A stretch of DNA of 64,000 nucleotides from Strobilurus pachycystidiatus. Its lineage: Eukaryota; Basidiomycota; Agaricomycetes; Agaricales; Physalacriaceae. Where the stretch lies: the NCBI GenBank assembly GCA_019915135.1, contig JAHLMK010000001.1, forward strand, positions 4,092,001-4,156,000. The letters are read 5' to 3'. This document shows positions 49,654 to 62,075 of this stretch, piece by piece. Positions within the stretch are counted from its first letter, which is position 1, and each line of letters opens with the position of its first letter. Made by a program: the position numbers and the translations under genes. The notes under the pieces were generated by a model that was given only the letters and a program-made list of their open reading frames with translations, did not search any database and was not told the origin of the DNA.

Positions 49654-52270
49654 TTAGTAATGTATTTCCTAGCCTTACCGTATAAGTTTCATAAGTATAT
49701 AAATTTGTTGGTGTTTAGATGACTCTACAATCCATCATTTGAATCAGTAAGTATTCTTTCTAGCACCTCAGCAGTAGCAAGATGCGTTATTATTTTTTAG
49801 CAGACTGTAACAAGATTTTGAGTGATGATGTTCTTATTTCTCCTAAGATCATTTCATGACCACTAAATACATTATTCTTCCTGCTCAGCTGCAGCCATTT
49901 CACCCATTGAGTTCTTAAGTGTTTGCCCAAAAGATAAAAGCTTTACTCAACAGTATATCAGTCAGCCTAAGTAGTACTACACACATTCAACTCTCTACTT
50001 CCCCTCTCACGCTTCTTCTACTTTCAATTCCACTTTTACGACTTCAGCTCTCTGTAAGCTACACAAGCACTTCCCCAAGCTGTGGGTGACAACGGGAGTG
50101 TCCTGTCATGATGCGTCTCCAGGCAGACCACTTGTCTCATCTACACAGCCGCACGGCTCATCGCCACAGCCACAACTCTGGCTCGCTATAGCTGCACACA
50201 CATCTATGATCTATCTTCCATGCCACAGAAGCTCTACCGGGAAGTAAAGCAGGATGATGACAGAGTCTAGATGCTTCAGAAGCTCCGGGAGCACCTGCGC
50301 ATACTCTCACAGTGAATCAATGTGAACACCAGGGAACCGGTACTTGTCACAGCATGACAGTAACTTCTCTTGGTCTTGGATCACTTCTCAGACCATTGCA
50401 CACATTGTTGTAATGGCCACAACACTCAGGAACAGCTACAGCACTCAGGAAGGAAGCACACACAAGGTACCACTATCAGGAATCGCTCTAGAGACTCGTG
50501 GAGTCATCTAGAGGTATATCTATTGAAGGAGAAGTCACAACACAAACACTCAACGCTTGGAAAGCCTCTGGACCGCAGGAGAAGGTCCCAGAAGGTTCAG
50601 GGCGCCTCCAGAACGTCATCCCGCCGCATTGGGCGCTCTGACTCACTCAGGAGTCGCTGCAGCATGTGGAGCGGCGGGATCCCGCCCTTTACCCGCTCTG
50701 ACTCATTCAGGAGTCTCTGGAGTCATCCCAGGAACTTCTTGGCAGCCTATGACTGGAGCCAAGTCTATACTTAGGTGCATGAGCGCATGCTCCCGCCATT
50801 CCCGCCCTCCCGACCAATGGGAGCCCGCCAATTGGGCGCCCCGCCCCTTGAAACAGTGGATTAAGTGTCTTCCATTGCATCCGACACAGTGGGAGCTCTG
50901 ACTCAGTCAGTAACCAATTTGGGACACTAGAATGGTATATAAGTCAAAGTACATTCCCCCATGTACTTCAGAGCTGGACATTATTGCATCTGCGCTATTG
51001 TACATTCCTTCGCAGTACCCTTTGGCATCTTGCCTCTGCCATTGGGGAATTGCTCTCTAAGGGGCCCTCTCTCATTGTACGCTTCACTCTTTGCTGAATC
51101 ATACTCTTACTCGTCGTCCTCTCCTCCCTCTCCACTATCCTTTTGCCACAGGATTATCCTTGCGTCACTGAGTACGCCGTCAACATGCCATGCAACTGGA
51201 CGCTTGCTCTCATTGATGGTATCCCGTGGGGATCTCTGTCGAGTGGGTCAGGGATGAATATGGATGGATCTCTCGGACACTGGCTGTACACTTGCTCTCG
51301 TCGAGGACGAGGCAGTGGTGCAGTCACTGTTGGATTGCTGTCTACGCACCGAGGGTGCTAGACATTGATCCCCGCTTGTGTAGCGCTGCCCCAATGGAGT
51401 GTAATGAGTGGCGCAGGTGAATAGGATCCACAACGACACAATGGGTCTACCGTTGAGCAAGACAACGGCTAGACAATCTGAACAGGAGTCTTGCTAGGCA
51501 GAGTGCCTGGGAGGTCTCCTGGCCTCCACCCCGAGGACGGCTTTGGGACATGGGATTCACATACGGAGGTGTGCAGTTGCTGTGTGGCGCTGTATGAGCT
51601 TGAGCACGTGAGAGTGCGGGCTCAGGTCCTAACATGTCCCCTGCCTCTGCCTTGGGAGCAGTATATGCTCTTTGTTACAAATGGACTATGTACAGCTTGG
51701 TGGTGTTCTACACCCCCAAACTGTCAACTCAGTAATCCTCAACCGTCCCCGGATTACCTCGCGCAGTACACCACACTCTAGTGTCCATCAACCCCGACAT
51801 CTGCATTGAGCCTCGAATCTAACCCCAAACCCCAAACCCCGTAGGCTGGCGTGGGCTTTGTCTTGGCAGACTGTTATCAGTGCATCAGCATCCAATAAGG
51901 GGAAGGAGTTGATGTGGCAGGCACGGAAGGGTGTGCTACCAGGGGAGGATCAAAGATGTATTGGATATACCGGAGTATGTATGTAAGCGGTCGGGGCCAG
52001 GGGGCCAACAGAGGTATTAGTAGCTAGAGGGAGGAAAATAGACTTTACTTTTCACCCACTATATCGCCGGGGGCTTTGGTTGAGAATGTCGTATTCAGCA
52101 ACGAGGAAGGTCCTTGTCGCTGTCTTTATTCTTGGTATCGTCTACATTCGTCTCTATCTATCCTATCTATTTCTTGAGCCCTCGCCCCAAGCCCTCGTTT
52201 CGTGGCCCCAAACCTCGTCCCACGTTGCACCTTGTCTCCGACCCCGCGTTGACTGTTTGAGAAGCCTCCC
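49654..52270. other. 3' flank of NLR3, then LTR/promoter-like sequence
   Basis: Homology to the other NLR flanks ends near 49980. From 50550 to 50940 there are short direct repeats (GCTCTGACTCA-TCAGGAGTC at about 50634 and 50695), CCCGCC/CCCGACCAAT motifs and a TATA-like GGTATATAAGTC at 50935, recalling 17424-17820. A reading at 51143-51361 shows no known domain. Possibly a decayed LTR element. Confidence 0.3.
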
Positions 52271-53196
52271 TTCAAGTAGAGTCCCCAACGAGTATATACC
52301 CGAGTATCGCAATACCCTACCTGCAAGGGATTCACACAGTCACAGTCTGGCCCAACCCATACCTGTTACCCAAGTACAACTTAAGCGGGTACGAGTATGG
52401 GTAAGTAACGAGTATGATGAATTTATATCCGGGTATCACCCTACTCGAGTATTAGAGCAGGTACCGGGCGAGTATACACGTAAAATCAGCTATGTAACAT
52501 GGTGCAAGTAGATATAAAGCCGTGAATATATAACAAAAGTCTTAGCTGGTAATGTAGTAGTGATATGAAGAATGTTTGTATAGGCGCGAGATTAAGTAGC
52601 GTCAGTAACAACGGGGTCATCGCGCTTCCGCTTACGCTTATCATTGAGTACCTTGATAACCTTGTTGACAGGAACGTGACCGTCCTTGACCCAACCGTTC
52701 ATCAGCGTCTGCGCTGCCGTCGTCTGTTCCTTGAGATTATGGTGTTTCTTTGTCACATTAAGACCACCGTGCGAGAATAGACGTTCAACATCAGTTGACG
52801 CAGCTACAAATTATATCAAACAATGGCAAGACATAGGATGGCCACAACGTACCTGGAGCAGATATAAAGTCACAAGCCATCTGGGCAAACGCACCACCTG
52901 GTGTAATCTCTCGTTCACCCTCCTCGGGAATGGGATCAAGAAGATCGTAGAAGTAGCAAAGCGGGTCGGAACATGTGAAACACGGAGACGACAGCCAGTC
53001 CTCAACGGGATTAGCAGTATATTGGGTGTCCGCGGGCTTTGCGCAAAGGAGTTTTTTGACAGCACTAAGCGGCTTGTCAGTGGAAGTGGCGGCAGGTATG
53101 GTAGATGCAGAGGTGGTGATGCGGGGTCTGTAGTACGTATTGTATGTGTCGCGCATGATGTTTGAGGCAGTTACGATCCACTCCACCTCCCAATTG

Positions 53197-53669
53197 TAGA
53201 CATGAGCACGAATGTCGGATATTTTCGGATATTTCAATTATATTCGTATCCGACATCCGAAGATATTCGGATGTCGGATGTCGGATACCTCTCGGATGTT
53301 GGATGCCTCTCGGATGTCGGATGTCCACTTTCTGAGCAGACATCCGAGACATGATAGTGTGGGCTGTAGTATATGAGTGTTCTGTGTTAGCTATGTGACT
53401 CTAATTGACATTTACACACAGGGTAATACCATAACTTCATAGTAGGTATGGTTTCAGGCTGCTCTTGATGCAATATTATGCCAATACTCATGGATATTCA
53501 GATATATTTGAATATATTCGGATGAATATTCACAAATATTCGGATATTGAACAATTATCTCGGATGCAATGTCGGATATCCATCCAAATACGAATATCTG
53601 GGTTTGAGGTGCACATATTCGTGGTTCGGATGTCGGATACATCCGAATAGACACTCGTGATCATGTCTA
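53197..53669 (+). mobile_element. hAT-type MITE, copy 2 (473 bp), inside the hAT transposase gene
   Basis: Same terminal inverted repeats and interior as the copy at 16644-17104, with a few substitutions and a short extra tract near 53353. The exact 8-bp target duplication CCCAATTG lies at 53189-53196 and 53670-53677. Removing the element and one duplication restores the transposase reading HNWEVEW, which fixes the insertion point. Confidence 0.92.
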
Positions 53670-55689
53670 CCCAATTGTGAGCACGGAACCATTCAAGTTT
53701 TTTGTCCGGGCGTAACACTAAAAATAAGTTAGCATTTGAGAACCGGGATAAAGAAAGAGACGTACTCATTGCCATGCGTGGCATTATGCTGTCGTCCGTG
53801 AGAGCATAGTACTTATTCAAGATGGCGCGCGCACGCATAGCCGCATAGCGAATAGCAAGCCTGTATTCACCCTTGAGATTGGCGATGACGGCTTCGTAAT
53901 CGGTATTCATGGCGTCCATGAGAGGTATGATGTCGTGTAGTAGAGGAACGGCGGACTTGGACATACATTCCGTTATATCTATGAGAGGCTGTCAAAGGAT
54001 GAGGAGAATGTTAGACGGACAACAAAACAAACAAACCTTTGAGAGTGTGTGTAGCTGTTTGAGGAAGTGCCAATCCTCCTCATCTAAAGCATATCGCTTT
54101 AATGTGCGTGCTTGCTTCTTTCCCTTGCCCTTGCAAAGAGCCTGGCACATGGCATCAATGGCGGGGCAAAGTTCAAGGGCACGGGCAATGACATTGGTGT
54201 GGGTGTTCCAGCGAGTGACAACGGCGCGGATCATCTTGAGGACGGCAATGTGCTTCGCTTTGCACATTTCTGCAAGTTTGTTCTGGAGGGCCTGCTTGTT
54301 CCAAACACAACGGCCGAACTTGTACAACTACTCAAGAATTAGTAAGGCATGAGCGCGCTGATGAGGTTACATACCTTTGTCAAGACGGACTTCCCATACG
54401 CAATTTCATCCTGATCAACATCCTGCAGCTCCTCAAGGCCAAAAAGAATATCGTCGAGCTCCTCGTCAGCCATATCCTGCATCGCCTTCTGCAAACTATT
54501 GAGGACGGCGTCTTCATCATCCTCCTCGCGGTTGGGTTCCCCGCCAGCGTCCTCCTCATCATCCTGATTGCCATCTTCCTCAGCTTCTTCGCGTGAGAGT
54601 GAGAAAGGATCCTCTTCGTCGGGATGGGTGTCGGCGTCAGCATGCTCGTCGACTTTGATAGCTTTTTTGGTCATGATGAAGGTTCCGTAGATGGCTTGAC
54701 TGATGAGGTTGCATATATGACCAGCACAGCGGATGCGAGTGTCAGACCCAAAGATATGGTTTGCTGGGAGCTTGAGGTTCATGGCGGACACGAATGTGTT
54801 GTTGTTCGAGGCATTGTCACCCGCCGAACTCAACAACTACGAACCAACGTAAGAACAAGACCAGAGGAATAGAGAAGCAGCGTACCCTGTCAAGAAGTTT
54901 GTACCAGTCAAGCGCGTCATACGCAACGTCGGCGAGATAGTCGCCAGTGTGTGATTTCTTAAGCCTGGGGGAATGTTAGAGAGGGGAGAATGAATTGAAC
55001 CAGGATACTTACGGGAGCATATCAAGACCAGTTACGGTCATCTTTCCTTTGTAGCAGAACACCACCAGCAGGCCGAGGACATCCCCGCCGTTGGGAGCCG
55101 CCCATCCATCAAAGATCAGATGCAGCGCACCACCAAATGACTAGGGAAATCATGAGTATTGTCCATTCAAAGGCACGGGGGATGAACGCACATGTAGAAA
55201 CTTCTTCAACTCATCCTTGGTTATGCGAGCGATCTTGTTCAGATCCGAGGAGACCGTAGTTGCGCACGGGATCAAGGCGGCCGCCTTTGCGTCGAACATC
55301 TCAATAATCTCGCGGAAGGGACCATCCTCGCAGATGAGAAATGGACAATGATTGACGGCGGCCCATTTGGCGAGCAGCCACCGAAGCTTGCCAGTGGAGA
55401 AGGTACTCCCCTTTGCAAACGCCTCGACCGTCGTCTGCGTCTTGCCAGCATCTGCAGTCTTCTTGGCACGGCAGTTATTGATGTGTTTGTGGAGATTGGA
55501 GGTGCCGTAGTCGTTGCATTTGCGATGCGCATAGGTGGACTCTGTTAAGACCGTGCCCCAGACCAAGTCAAGCGGATGTCCGAAACCGGATTTCTCGGTA
55601 AGCACAGCACAAGCGGTGCTCCGAGCCTGTGAAAGAATAAGCGTAGAAGTGTTTAAAAGAAAGAAAAGGTAAAAGGTTTACCTATTCTG

Positions 55690-56370
55690 TATTGGCACGT
55701 GTTTCCACACCTGCAACCCTATGGATCCCCGTCAAGCGGTAGTCCGGCTATCCCTCGGTTGTGGTGAGAGTTGCAGGGGGCCCGGTCTTGAGGATTGTCG
55801 GTGGTCCGGAACCAGGGCTGCCTGCGTTCAGCAGGTTGGTCCCTTGAGTCGAGCCTTGAATCCGGGGGTCCGCCAAGGAAGAGCAAACCCGGAGGAAGGA
55901 GACAAGAGATGAGCTCGGAGGTCCGTAAGGACAACGCGAGTTGGAGAATGTAAGTCTTAGCCAACGAGCGGAGTTCCGCAAGTTGAGTTCAGACAAGAAG
56001 AAGAGATGAAGACTAGACTGGAGCGTCTAAGTTGATATTCGAACTGAGGAAACATAGGTAAAGTACAAGCGCTTAAATACTGGACTGAGTAGGTAGATGC
56101 ATAAGGAGATAAGTAAGATAACAAGCGGAGGTCCACATGTATTGGGCAAAGGGCAGCATGGTCTGGGTCAAGGGTATGGCAAGTTTGGCGGTAGCGATGC
56201 TGAGTAAAGGATCACGTGCGGAGGTCCGCACGGCCCGGCTGGACTTGGCAAGCCTTGGCGAGGATGGATGATTAAGGGGGTCACGAGGAGACGCGTGACT
56301 GGCTGAGTAAGTCGGAAATCCGGTCCGATCCTGTGTCATGACGCATGGATATGACAGACTCGTCACTAAG
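55690..56370 (-). mobile_element. LTR-like insert in the hAT gene
   Basis: About 0.65 kb without coding potential lies between hAT exons. On the minus strand it has a TATA-like GTATTTAAGCG (about 56085) and recurring GGACCTCCG motifs, and could begin near TGTCATATCC (56350) and end near GCCAATACA (55690). This suits a solo LTR in minus orientation. No 5-bp duplication could be matched, and an unusually long intron is the alternative. Confidence 0.35.
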
Positions 56371-57348
56371 GGTATGTTAGCAGCTGGTCAGATACAAAAC
56401 AAAGATACGCACTAGCGACAGGTGAATTCTTGATACCAGCGAAAGTCACCGCAAATTTTCATCCAGCGGATAAGAACGGTTTCCTTCGGAAGAAAGTGCT
56501 TGTAAGCGGCGGACGTCCAAGAAGCATCCTTTGGAAAACATTAGTATGTAGCCTTGAGGGAGACAGACAAGAGCTTACTCATTGCTTTCTCCAATTTGAC
56601 ACGCTGCTGAGCGCGAGTCTCCGGCACAGACGAGATAGTCTCTCCATCCTCTTTGTGGTCTTCGAGTATGATGATTGGTTCGGGAGTGGGGGTTGCCTTC
56701 CGCTTCTTGCGCGCCTTGGGGCGCTTCTTTACTTTACTGGGCGCCGCTGTGTCGTTGTCTTCGAGATTGGAGGCGGCTTTGTCGGTAAGCGTCTTCTTCT
56801 TATGTTTCGCGGCGGGTGGTGGGTCGGCGTCCTCTTCGCTGGATTCTGCGTCGGATCCTGCGTCTGAAGCTGGTCCGGCAGCCGGCCGCTTGGCGCGAGG
56901 AGCGGAGGTTTTCTTTTGGGAAGATAGGGAGGCGGAGGGTTTCATTTTCCTGCGGCGGGTACGTTTAGTCAGGTAGAGGTACGCAAGTGGGGTTATACAT
57001 ACATGAGAACGAGAAGTCTATGAATGAACGTGTCCGGAAATGAATGGAGCGACCTATGGTGCAGGTCAGGAAAAGTCGGAGGCAGGCGGTAAAAAAAAAA
57101 CATACCAAAGGGCGCGCAAAGATTAGAGAGGTGTATGGTAACAGATGCGTTGATAGGCCAAAGGATAACTAGAAGATAGATCAGAGCGTCCCAGTAACAA
57201 TGTGCGCCACATACCGAGTTGCCAACGCTGACACGCAAAGTGCCGCTGGACGAGCTAACCCGCCCCTACTCAGATCCTCCCACCGAGTCACTCAATGCCT
57301 GCTGCCCTTCCTCCCAGAATTCTCCCGCCCTTGAAACCAAACCCGACA

Positions 57349-57865
57349 GCGACAGACGATAAGTCTGCACTGGCAATGAGCTGAACTCGGCAATGAGTCG
57401 AGTTCAGAAGCTGCAGCAAAGATAATTTGCGCAGCTGTGAGGGTACGCACCACTGGCAATAAGTCAGTGTTGGGCCAAGAGGTGTTGAAAAGGGGGCGGC
57501 GGGGCGGTCGTGGTGGGATTATGCCTGAAGAAGGGATTGGGACTCGAACGTTTCAAGTCCAGCTTGCCGAAATGCCGTGCCACCAGCCACAAACAAATTT
57601 GTGGCTGGTGGCACAGCATTTCGGCCAAGGCGTGCACAGGACTTGGACGTCCTAATCGGGTCCATCACCCATCTCTGGTTTCTGCCCACCACCATCCCGC
57701 CGCCCGCCCCGTCGCCTCTGTCCTTGCTGACGCCGCCCGTCGTCACTGACTTATTGCCAGTGGCGATTCCTCTCATTGCTGCGTGAATTATCTTCGCTGC
57801 AGCTCCTGAACTCAACTCATTGCCGAGTTCAGCTCATTGCCAGTGCAGACTTATCGTCTGTCACT
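57349..57865. mobile_element. 517-bp imperfect palindrome (foldback element)
   Basis: The outer ends GACAGACGATAAGTCTGCAC and its complement, and internal GAACTCGGCAATGAG pairs, fold onto each other around a nearly perfect core (AAATGCCGTGCCACCAGCCA / TGGCTGGTGGCACAGCATTT) centred near 57600. No coding potential. It lies just before the small-exon stretch at 57866. Confidence 0.7.
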
Positions 57866-58360
57866 TTGCCGCCGCGGACGCTCATTCTCCGGACAATCGG
57901 GATCGGACTGTTATTGGTGGCGCGGAGGGTGGCCCTTATTTTGATCCAGGTGCGTACCTTTCCTATTTGACCTGTATGGGCGCGTGGGCGTCAACTGATT
58001 CGATCGCGCCTATCTGCAGCTCCCATCGCGCCCACCCCACAATCTGGTATGTACATTTACGCATCATTGTCCGTTCAATAATGGACTCATTCCCACCTCT
58101 CATCATTGCAGAACACTGCGCTCGCTCTGGACATATTCCGAAGAACAGATTGTACCCTCCTGCTGCCAGGTGCGTCTTTGACAATGACATCTCCGTAACC
58201 CAACTTATAATTGCCAGTTCACTGCATTCCTTCGGCGCCGAGGCGGACCATATTAAGTCGGGCCTCAACACACCACACCAATATTCCCGTTTCTGTGCGT
58301 ATTTCACTCCCACCAATTTGCAGTTCAAACTAACACTTATTCTGCTAGATTATCAACTCG
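57866..58360 (+). other. possible run of small exons upstream of the 58368 gene
   Basis: Joining 57866-57949, 58020-58046, 58112-58169 and 58218-58300 at GT-AG sites keeps one frame open (AHSPDNRDRTVIGGAEGG…EHCARSGHIPKNRLY…SLHSFGAEADHIK). This may be a 5' portion of the next gene or a separate short gene. The palindrome on the left could have cut off its start. No domain was recognised. Confidence 0.3.
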
Positions 58361-58367
58361 CTGCACC

Positions 58368-60758
58368 ATGTCCAGCTCCTCATCCCATCCCACGTCATCA
58401 TCCACACCCGCCGTCGCCAGCGCTTCACGTGTCAGATACGCCCCGCTCAAGTCTTACGAGGGCAAAGTGGGCTACTTCGATGAAGCGGAACACATGTTCA
58501 TCACCTCGCCCAATTGCGAGTACATTGAGCTCCCGCCATATCCTCGCAAAGACTATACGACGATGATGCTTCGGGACCGACATTTTGGTCACGACGACCC
58601 ACTGTATCACCCTCAGCCATTTGACTATTCTGTTGCCCATCTAGCCCTCATCCGCCACCCCTCCAAACTCCAACACACAGACGAACTCCTGTGGCACCTC
58701 CCGGGAGAGTCCCATTTCGAGCGCGTCAAGCTGGGAGACGCCTCATCTGGTCTTGGTACCATTGACCGCCCATTTTGCGATGTTTTGAGGGATCATTGGC
58801 GGCGAGTGAAGAAGCGCCTTGCGGAGGAGAACACAAAGCAAGCGGGGACCGACGACCAGGGCAAGCTGATGAGCGATCTGTACCTGCAAGACGTTTTCCC
58901 TCGCATGAAGTATCTTGCGGGGCGCCTCAATATACCTTCCAGTTACGACGAAGCAGTCATGGTGTGGTGCATGCTCCAACGGCTCATCCTCGAGGTCGAG
59001 GCGCGCATGACTTGGCTGCTCGAAGTGCGGGCCATCTTTCGCAACGTGACTGCGAAACGGGTTGGTGTGCAAAATGTTGTCGGTGCTGTAACCGACCAGA
59101 AGGACATTGCGGACAGTTTGTATCGAGTATGTGTCTCTTTTGTCGATGTCTGGGGTTTCACTAATCTGATCCTTAGGCCGGTGTTCCTATCTGGCTCTGT
59201 CGGCCCATTGGTGCTGAAGAGGGTGTCAGAGTTGACAGCTGGGTGACGTACCCGCCGGACATGCGCCCCAAGGACTTTGTTGTCTCGTACAACCATGCAA
59301 CTCCTCCCCACCCAATTGTATTCGAGGGGAGTGTTGCCTCTCTTGAACGTTATCACGGCATGGCACACTACATCAGAAAGCTCGCCTCACCACCCGACTT
59401 CTTCTCCAACAAGAGTGGAGTCGCCATTCTTCCTTTGTTGTCAACATCTTCCACCACAACCACCTCCAAAAAACAAACTTATTCGGCTCGGTCGCGTCCT
59501 GCTTCGACGTCTCCTACCGTCCCCGATTCTCTGCCATCCGCTGCAGGACCTTCGTGTCTGAGATCCACGGCCCAGAGCCACACACCATGTAAGTCTTGAT
59601 CTATTCAATGCTAACCTAGCTAACTCAAACTTTGCAGATCCACTACCTCCGCGCCCCACTACCCTCAAGCCGAAAGGACCGCCTACCCTTCAACGCGATA
59701 AGTTCGTTGATGTCCACTCGCCTCTTATGCCCCGTTCGGTCGGAAGTTGGACGACAGCTCTGGGTCGCGTCAAGGCGGATACCGCCCATTCGCCGCGAGT
59801 CATTCCTGCTGAGGGTGTCAATGCCGGCTACGCTCTCCCCGATCCCAATGTTATTGCTGGCGTCGACAAGGACCACACGCGCGGGTACATGTTCACCGCC
59901 TATGTCCGGCTTCGGCACATCCTCCACTATCGCATGCAGTCGGACGCCTTCAAACCTTTGAATGCCATGGCGTGGAGGCAAATTCTGGGCATTGAGCTCC
60001 ACCCAAGCGAGGGAGAAGGGCGGTTGAGGGTACAACATCAGGAGATGAAGAAGGATCTGTGTGACTGCATCGAGAAGGGCGGTCTTCAGGTGTGTAATTG
60101 CTAACTCACGGAATCATTCCTGATCTTTTTGCAGGGTACCGTGGACATCTCCAACCTGAGACACTCCCTCGTTAATTGGTGCGGGACCGAATTAGAACAA
60201 AATTGAGTTCCACCCCCCCGGATCGGCAAAGAGATCCTTTGGGAGCTCTTCGAGATCAATTTCCGTGTTGAGCTCCTCGCCCTCGACCGCCACTGCTACA
60301 CACTCAAACCGGAAGGCTTTGCCGAGGCCGTCATGGATGTCGATGTTGATGCAGGGGAACTGGAGCCGGGAGAGTATGTGGAGAGCCAAAGCTTTGACGA
60401 CTTGGACGCCTCCTCCCACGCGGATCGACAACTTTGAGTACTCGGTGCCATGAGTTACTGGGAGAGCAGTCTCATCCCCGGCGTTTTCAAGGACATCGAG
60501 GACGAGGGATTCGGCTCGCAGTGGCATCCGGAGCGTCAACGGGCATTCAGAGACTTGTTCCGGGTGATGCGAGGGTGGCGTGGCGTTCCCGAGATAGATG
60601 CAGCCACGGTCAAAGCAGCGACAAAGTGTCTCGGGGAGAGGTCGCTGGACCTTGGAGAGCAACTTGTCGCCGAAGACTGCCTGGCCCATCATTACGTTCG
60701 ATGCTTCTATAAGATCTTTGGACGTCCACCTCTTGTACCACACGGCCTCCGCGATTGA
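58368..60758 (+). pseudogene. unknown conserved fungal-type protein with two in-frame TGA codons
   Basis: Exons 58368-59126, 59177-59588, 59638-60089 and 60135-60758 keep one phase across three GT-AG introns. The Ser/Pro-rich start MSSSSSHPTSS is followed by SYEGKVGYFDEAEHMF, a helical part with VMVWCMLQRLILEVEARMTW, then AGVPIWLCRPIGAEEGVRVD, a Ser/Thr-rich linker, YMFTAYVRLRHILHYR, ILWELFEINFRVELLALDRH and WESSLIPGVFKDIEDEGFG. I recall similar unannotated proteins in Agaricomycetes but know no function. TGA at 60204-60206 and 60435-60437 lie in the same frame as the coherent sequence on both sides, so the last exon is read through only if these are errors, recoded, or spliced out. Without them the protein ends after ELEQN. 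Confidence 0.55.
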
Positions 60759-60970
60759 CACTACACTTTACAGACTTTTTTTTTACTTATATCTTGACTC
60801 TTGGTCCGCTACCATTACGATACGCATACTCGTCGTCTCTACGCTCTGCCGGCGGATTTGTATTTGTATTATTACTACATGTGATCTTGGACTTTCAAAT
60901 TTTTTTTTTTGTTAATGGCTTGATAGAAGAACAATGTCATAACTTATTGCATGTGGAGGCAAGGCACTCA

Positions 60971-61064
60971 TCGCCGTTTGGCCTAATGGTAACACACCCT
61001 CGTCTGTTGGTTCTCAACGTGAAAATGGCTGGAACTCTGCGGGTTCAATTCTCGTAGGGTTCAT
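60971..61064 (+). other. tRNA-like sequence (A and B boxes)
   Basis: TGGCCTAATGG (A-box-like) and GGTTCAATTCTCG (B-box-like) lie about 55 bp apart. The five-base T-stem GCGGG/CTCGT pairs with wobbles. No complementary acceptor stem is found, so it is a decayed tRNA or the head of a SINE. Confidence 0.3.
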
Positions 61065-61275
61065 TTTGTTACAATGCCTTGGGTCTACTCACAATACTAA
61101 TAAAAGTGGGGCAAGTATCAACGGGCATCCGGCAGACCAGCCTCTTGGCCCGATACTTACTCGGTACCCGGGTGTCGCATACCTGAGTATTCCTTAGCAC
61201 CCGAGTAAGGGTCTACCTGGATAGAGGTGTTGTACTCGGGTATACCCGTTTTCGCAGCACTCGTTGGGGACTCTA

Positions 61276-62075
61276 ATCCAGGCTCAGACCGCCGTTATCC
61301 TTTCCTAGGGTGAGTTATCTTCAATCACCACGACTTCCCCGGCACTCATGTTTACTCAGCGTCAACCGCGAGGACCCGTAGTCATTGATCACCTTAGAGC
61401 AAACGTTGGGGCTGTGCTAATCTCTTGGATCTGACTCGGCGACATATATTTATGACACGAGCAAAATTGTATAATCAGTACCAGTGAGAAATCAAAATGT
61501 GTCGCTCTGCCTCCCTACACCGCTTTGAATGTGTCGCCGCCGCCCGTTATATTATGTGTAGTCAAATCTGAGTCAAATGTAGGGCCTTTGTGTAGCCATC
61601 CCTAGTTCGGACCAATATAATTGTCAACTTCTTCGCATGTGTGTGCCTGATATGACGACATATTGATGTCGGTGCAGGCGCACGCCCGCCCATCAGTTTA
61701 CTGTTTGTGCTGTTGGGAGGGATAGAAACATGCAAATATCTTCAAATCCACGTAGACGGGTGGCGCTCCAGCCCACCCTTCTGGTCTGTACATTCTTCAG
61801 GACATTCATCAAGTTCATGTGTACGACTACTTGCAAGATCTTGTATAGGGATGCTGACCCTTGCTCACTCAATTTGGGGGTGTTTTTAAGACATGGTCTT
61901 CAATGTGAGCCCCAGCTCTTGTGAATCTTCGGCTCAACATCCGAGTGCTGTAGGTCTTTCTGATCTCTTTGCAGAGAGCAGGGATCGCACCCAAACCTGA
62001 CTTTTCGGGTTTGGGTGGGCCACAAGGTCGCTCACGTAACTGGTCAGGTCATGCCATCCTCTCCCTCCATTCACC
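61276..62075. other. intergenic, nothing recognised
   Basis: No coding segment with conserved character. TATA-like GACATATATTTATGACAC lies at about 61440. Confidence 0.3.

Larger units (their letters stand above)
52592..56945 (-). pseudogene. hAT-family transposase, interrupted by two insertions
   Basis: Nuclear DDE/RNase-H-fold transposase. Minus strand from ATG 56945: Ser/Lys-rich N-terminus, DASWTSAAYKHF, a BED-like zinc module (CNDYGTSNLHKHINNC, about 55490). The first catalytic region LHLIFDGWAAPNGGD is at about 55110, AGDNASNNNTF at 54820 and RCAGHICNLI at 54725, with an acidic insertion domain (DEEDPFSLSREEAEEDGNQD) after it. VVTRWNTHTNVIA is at about 54215. The C-terminal dimerisation motif STDVERLFSHGG is at about 52790, ending at 52592. 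A MITE splits the codons around HNWEVEW at 53197-53669, and LTR-like sequence lies between the N-terminal exons and the BED-like exon (about 55690-56370). The protein is unlikely to be made whole. Confidence 0.75.
52277..61275. mobile_element. candidate 9-kb hAT-type element with passenger gene
   Basis: The 17-mer TAGAGTCCCCAACGAGT starts at 52277 and its complement ends at 61275. Both ends are followed inward by subterminal CGAGTA/TACCC repeats. Between them lie a hAT transposase gene and an unrelated plus-strand gene (58368). TAG-initiated short inverted repeats suit hAT elements. The flanking octamers (CCTTCAAG and ATCCAGGC) do not match, so the ends may belong to two separate insertions or a rearranged element. 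Confidence 0.4.

Noticed and set aside
57820..58566. 248-codon open reading on the plus strand
   Set aside because: It crosses several GT-AG introns and the true start region of the 58368 gene in another frame; opennes is fortuitous.
52269..61283. 8-bp target duplication for the 9-kb hAT candidate
   Set aside because: CCTTCAAG and ATCCAGGC do not match, so no duplication is claimed.
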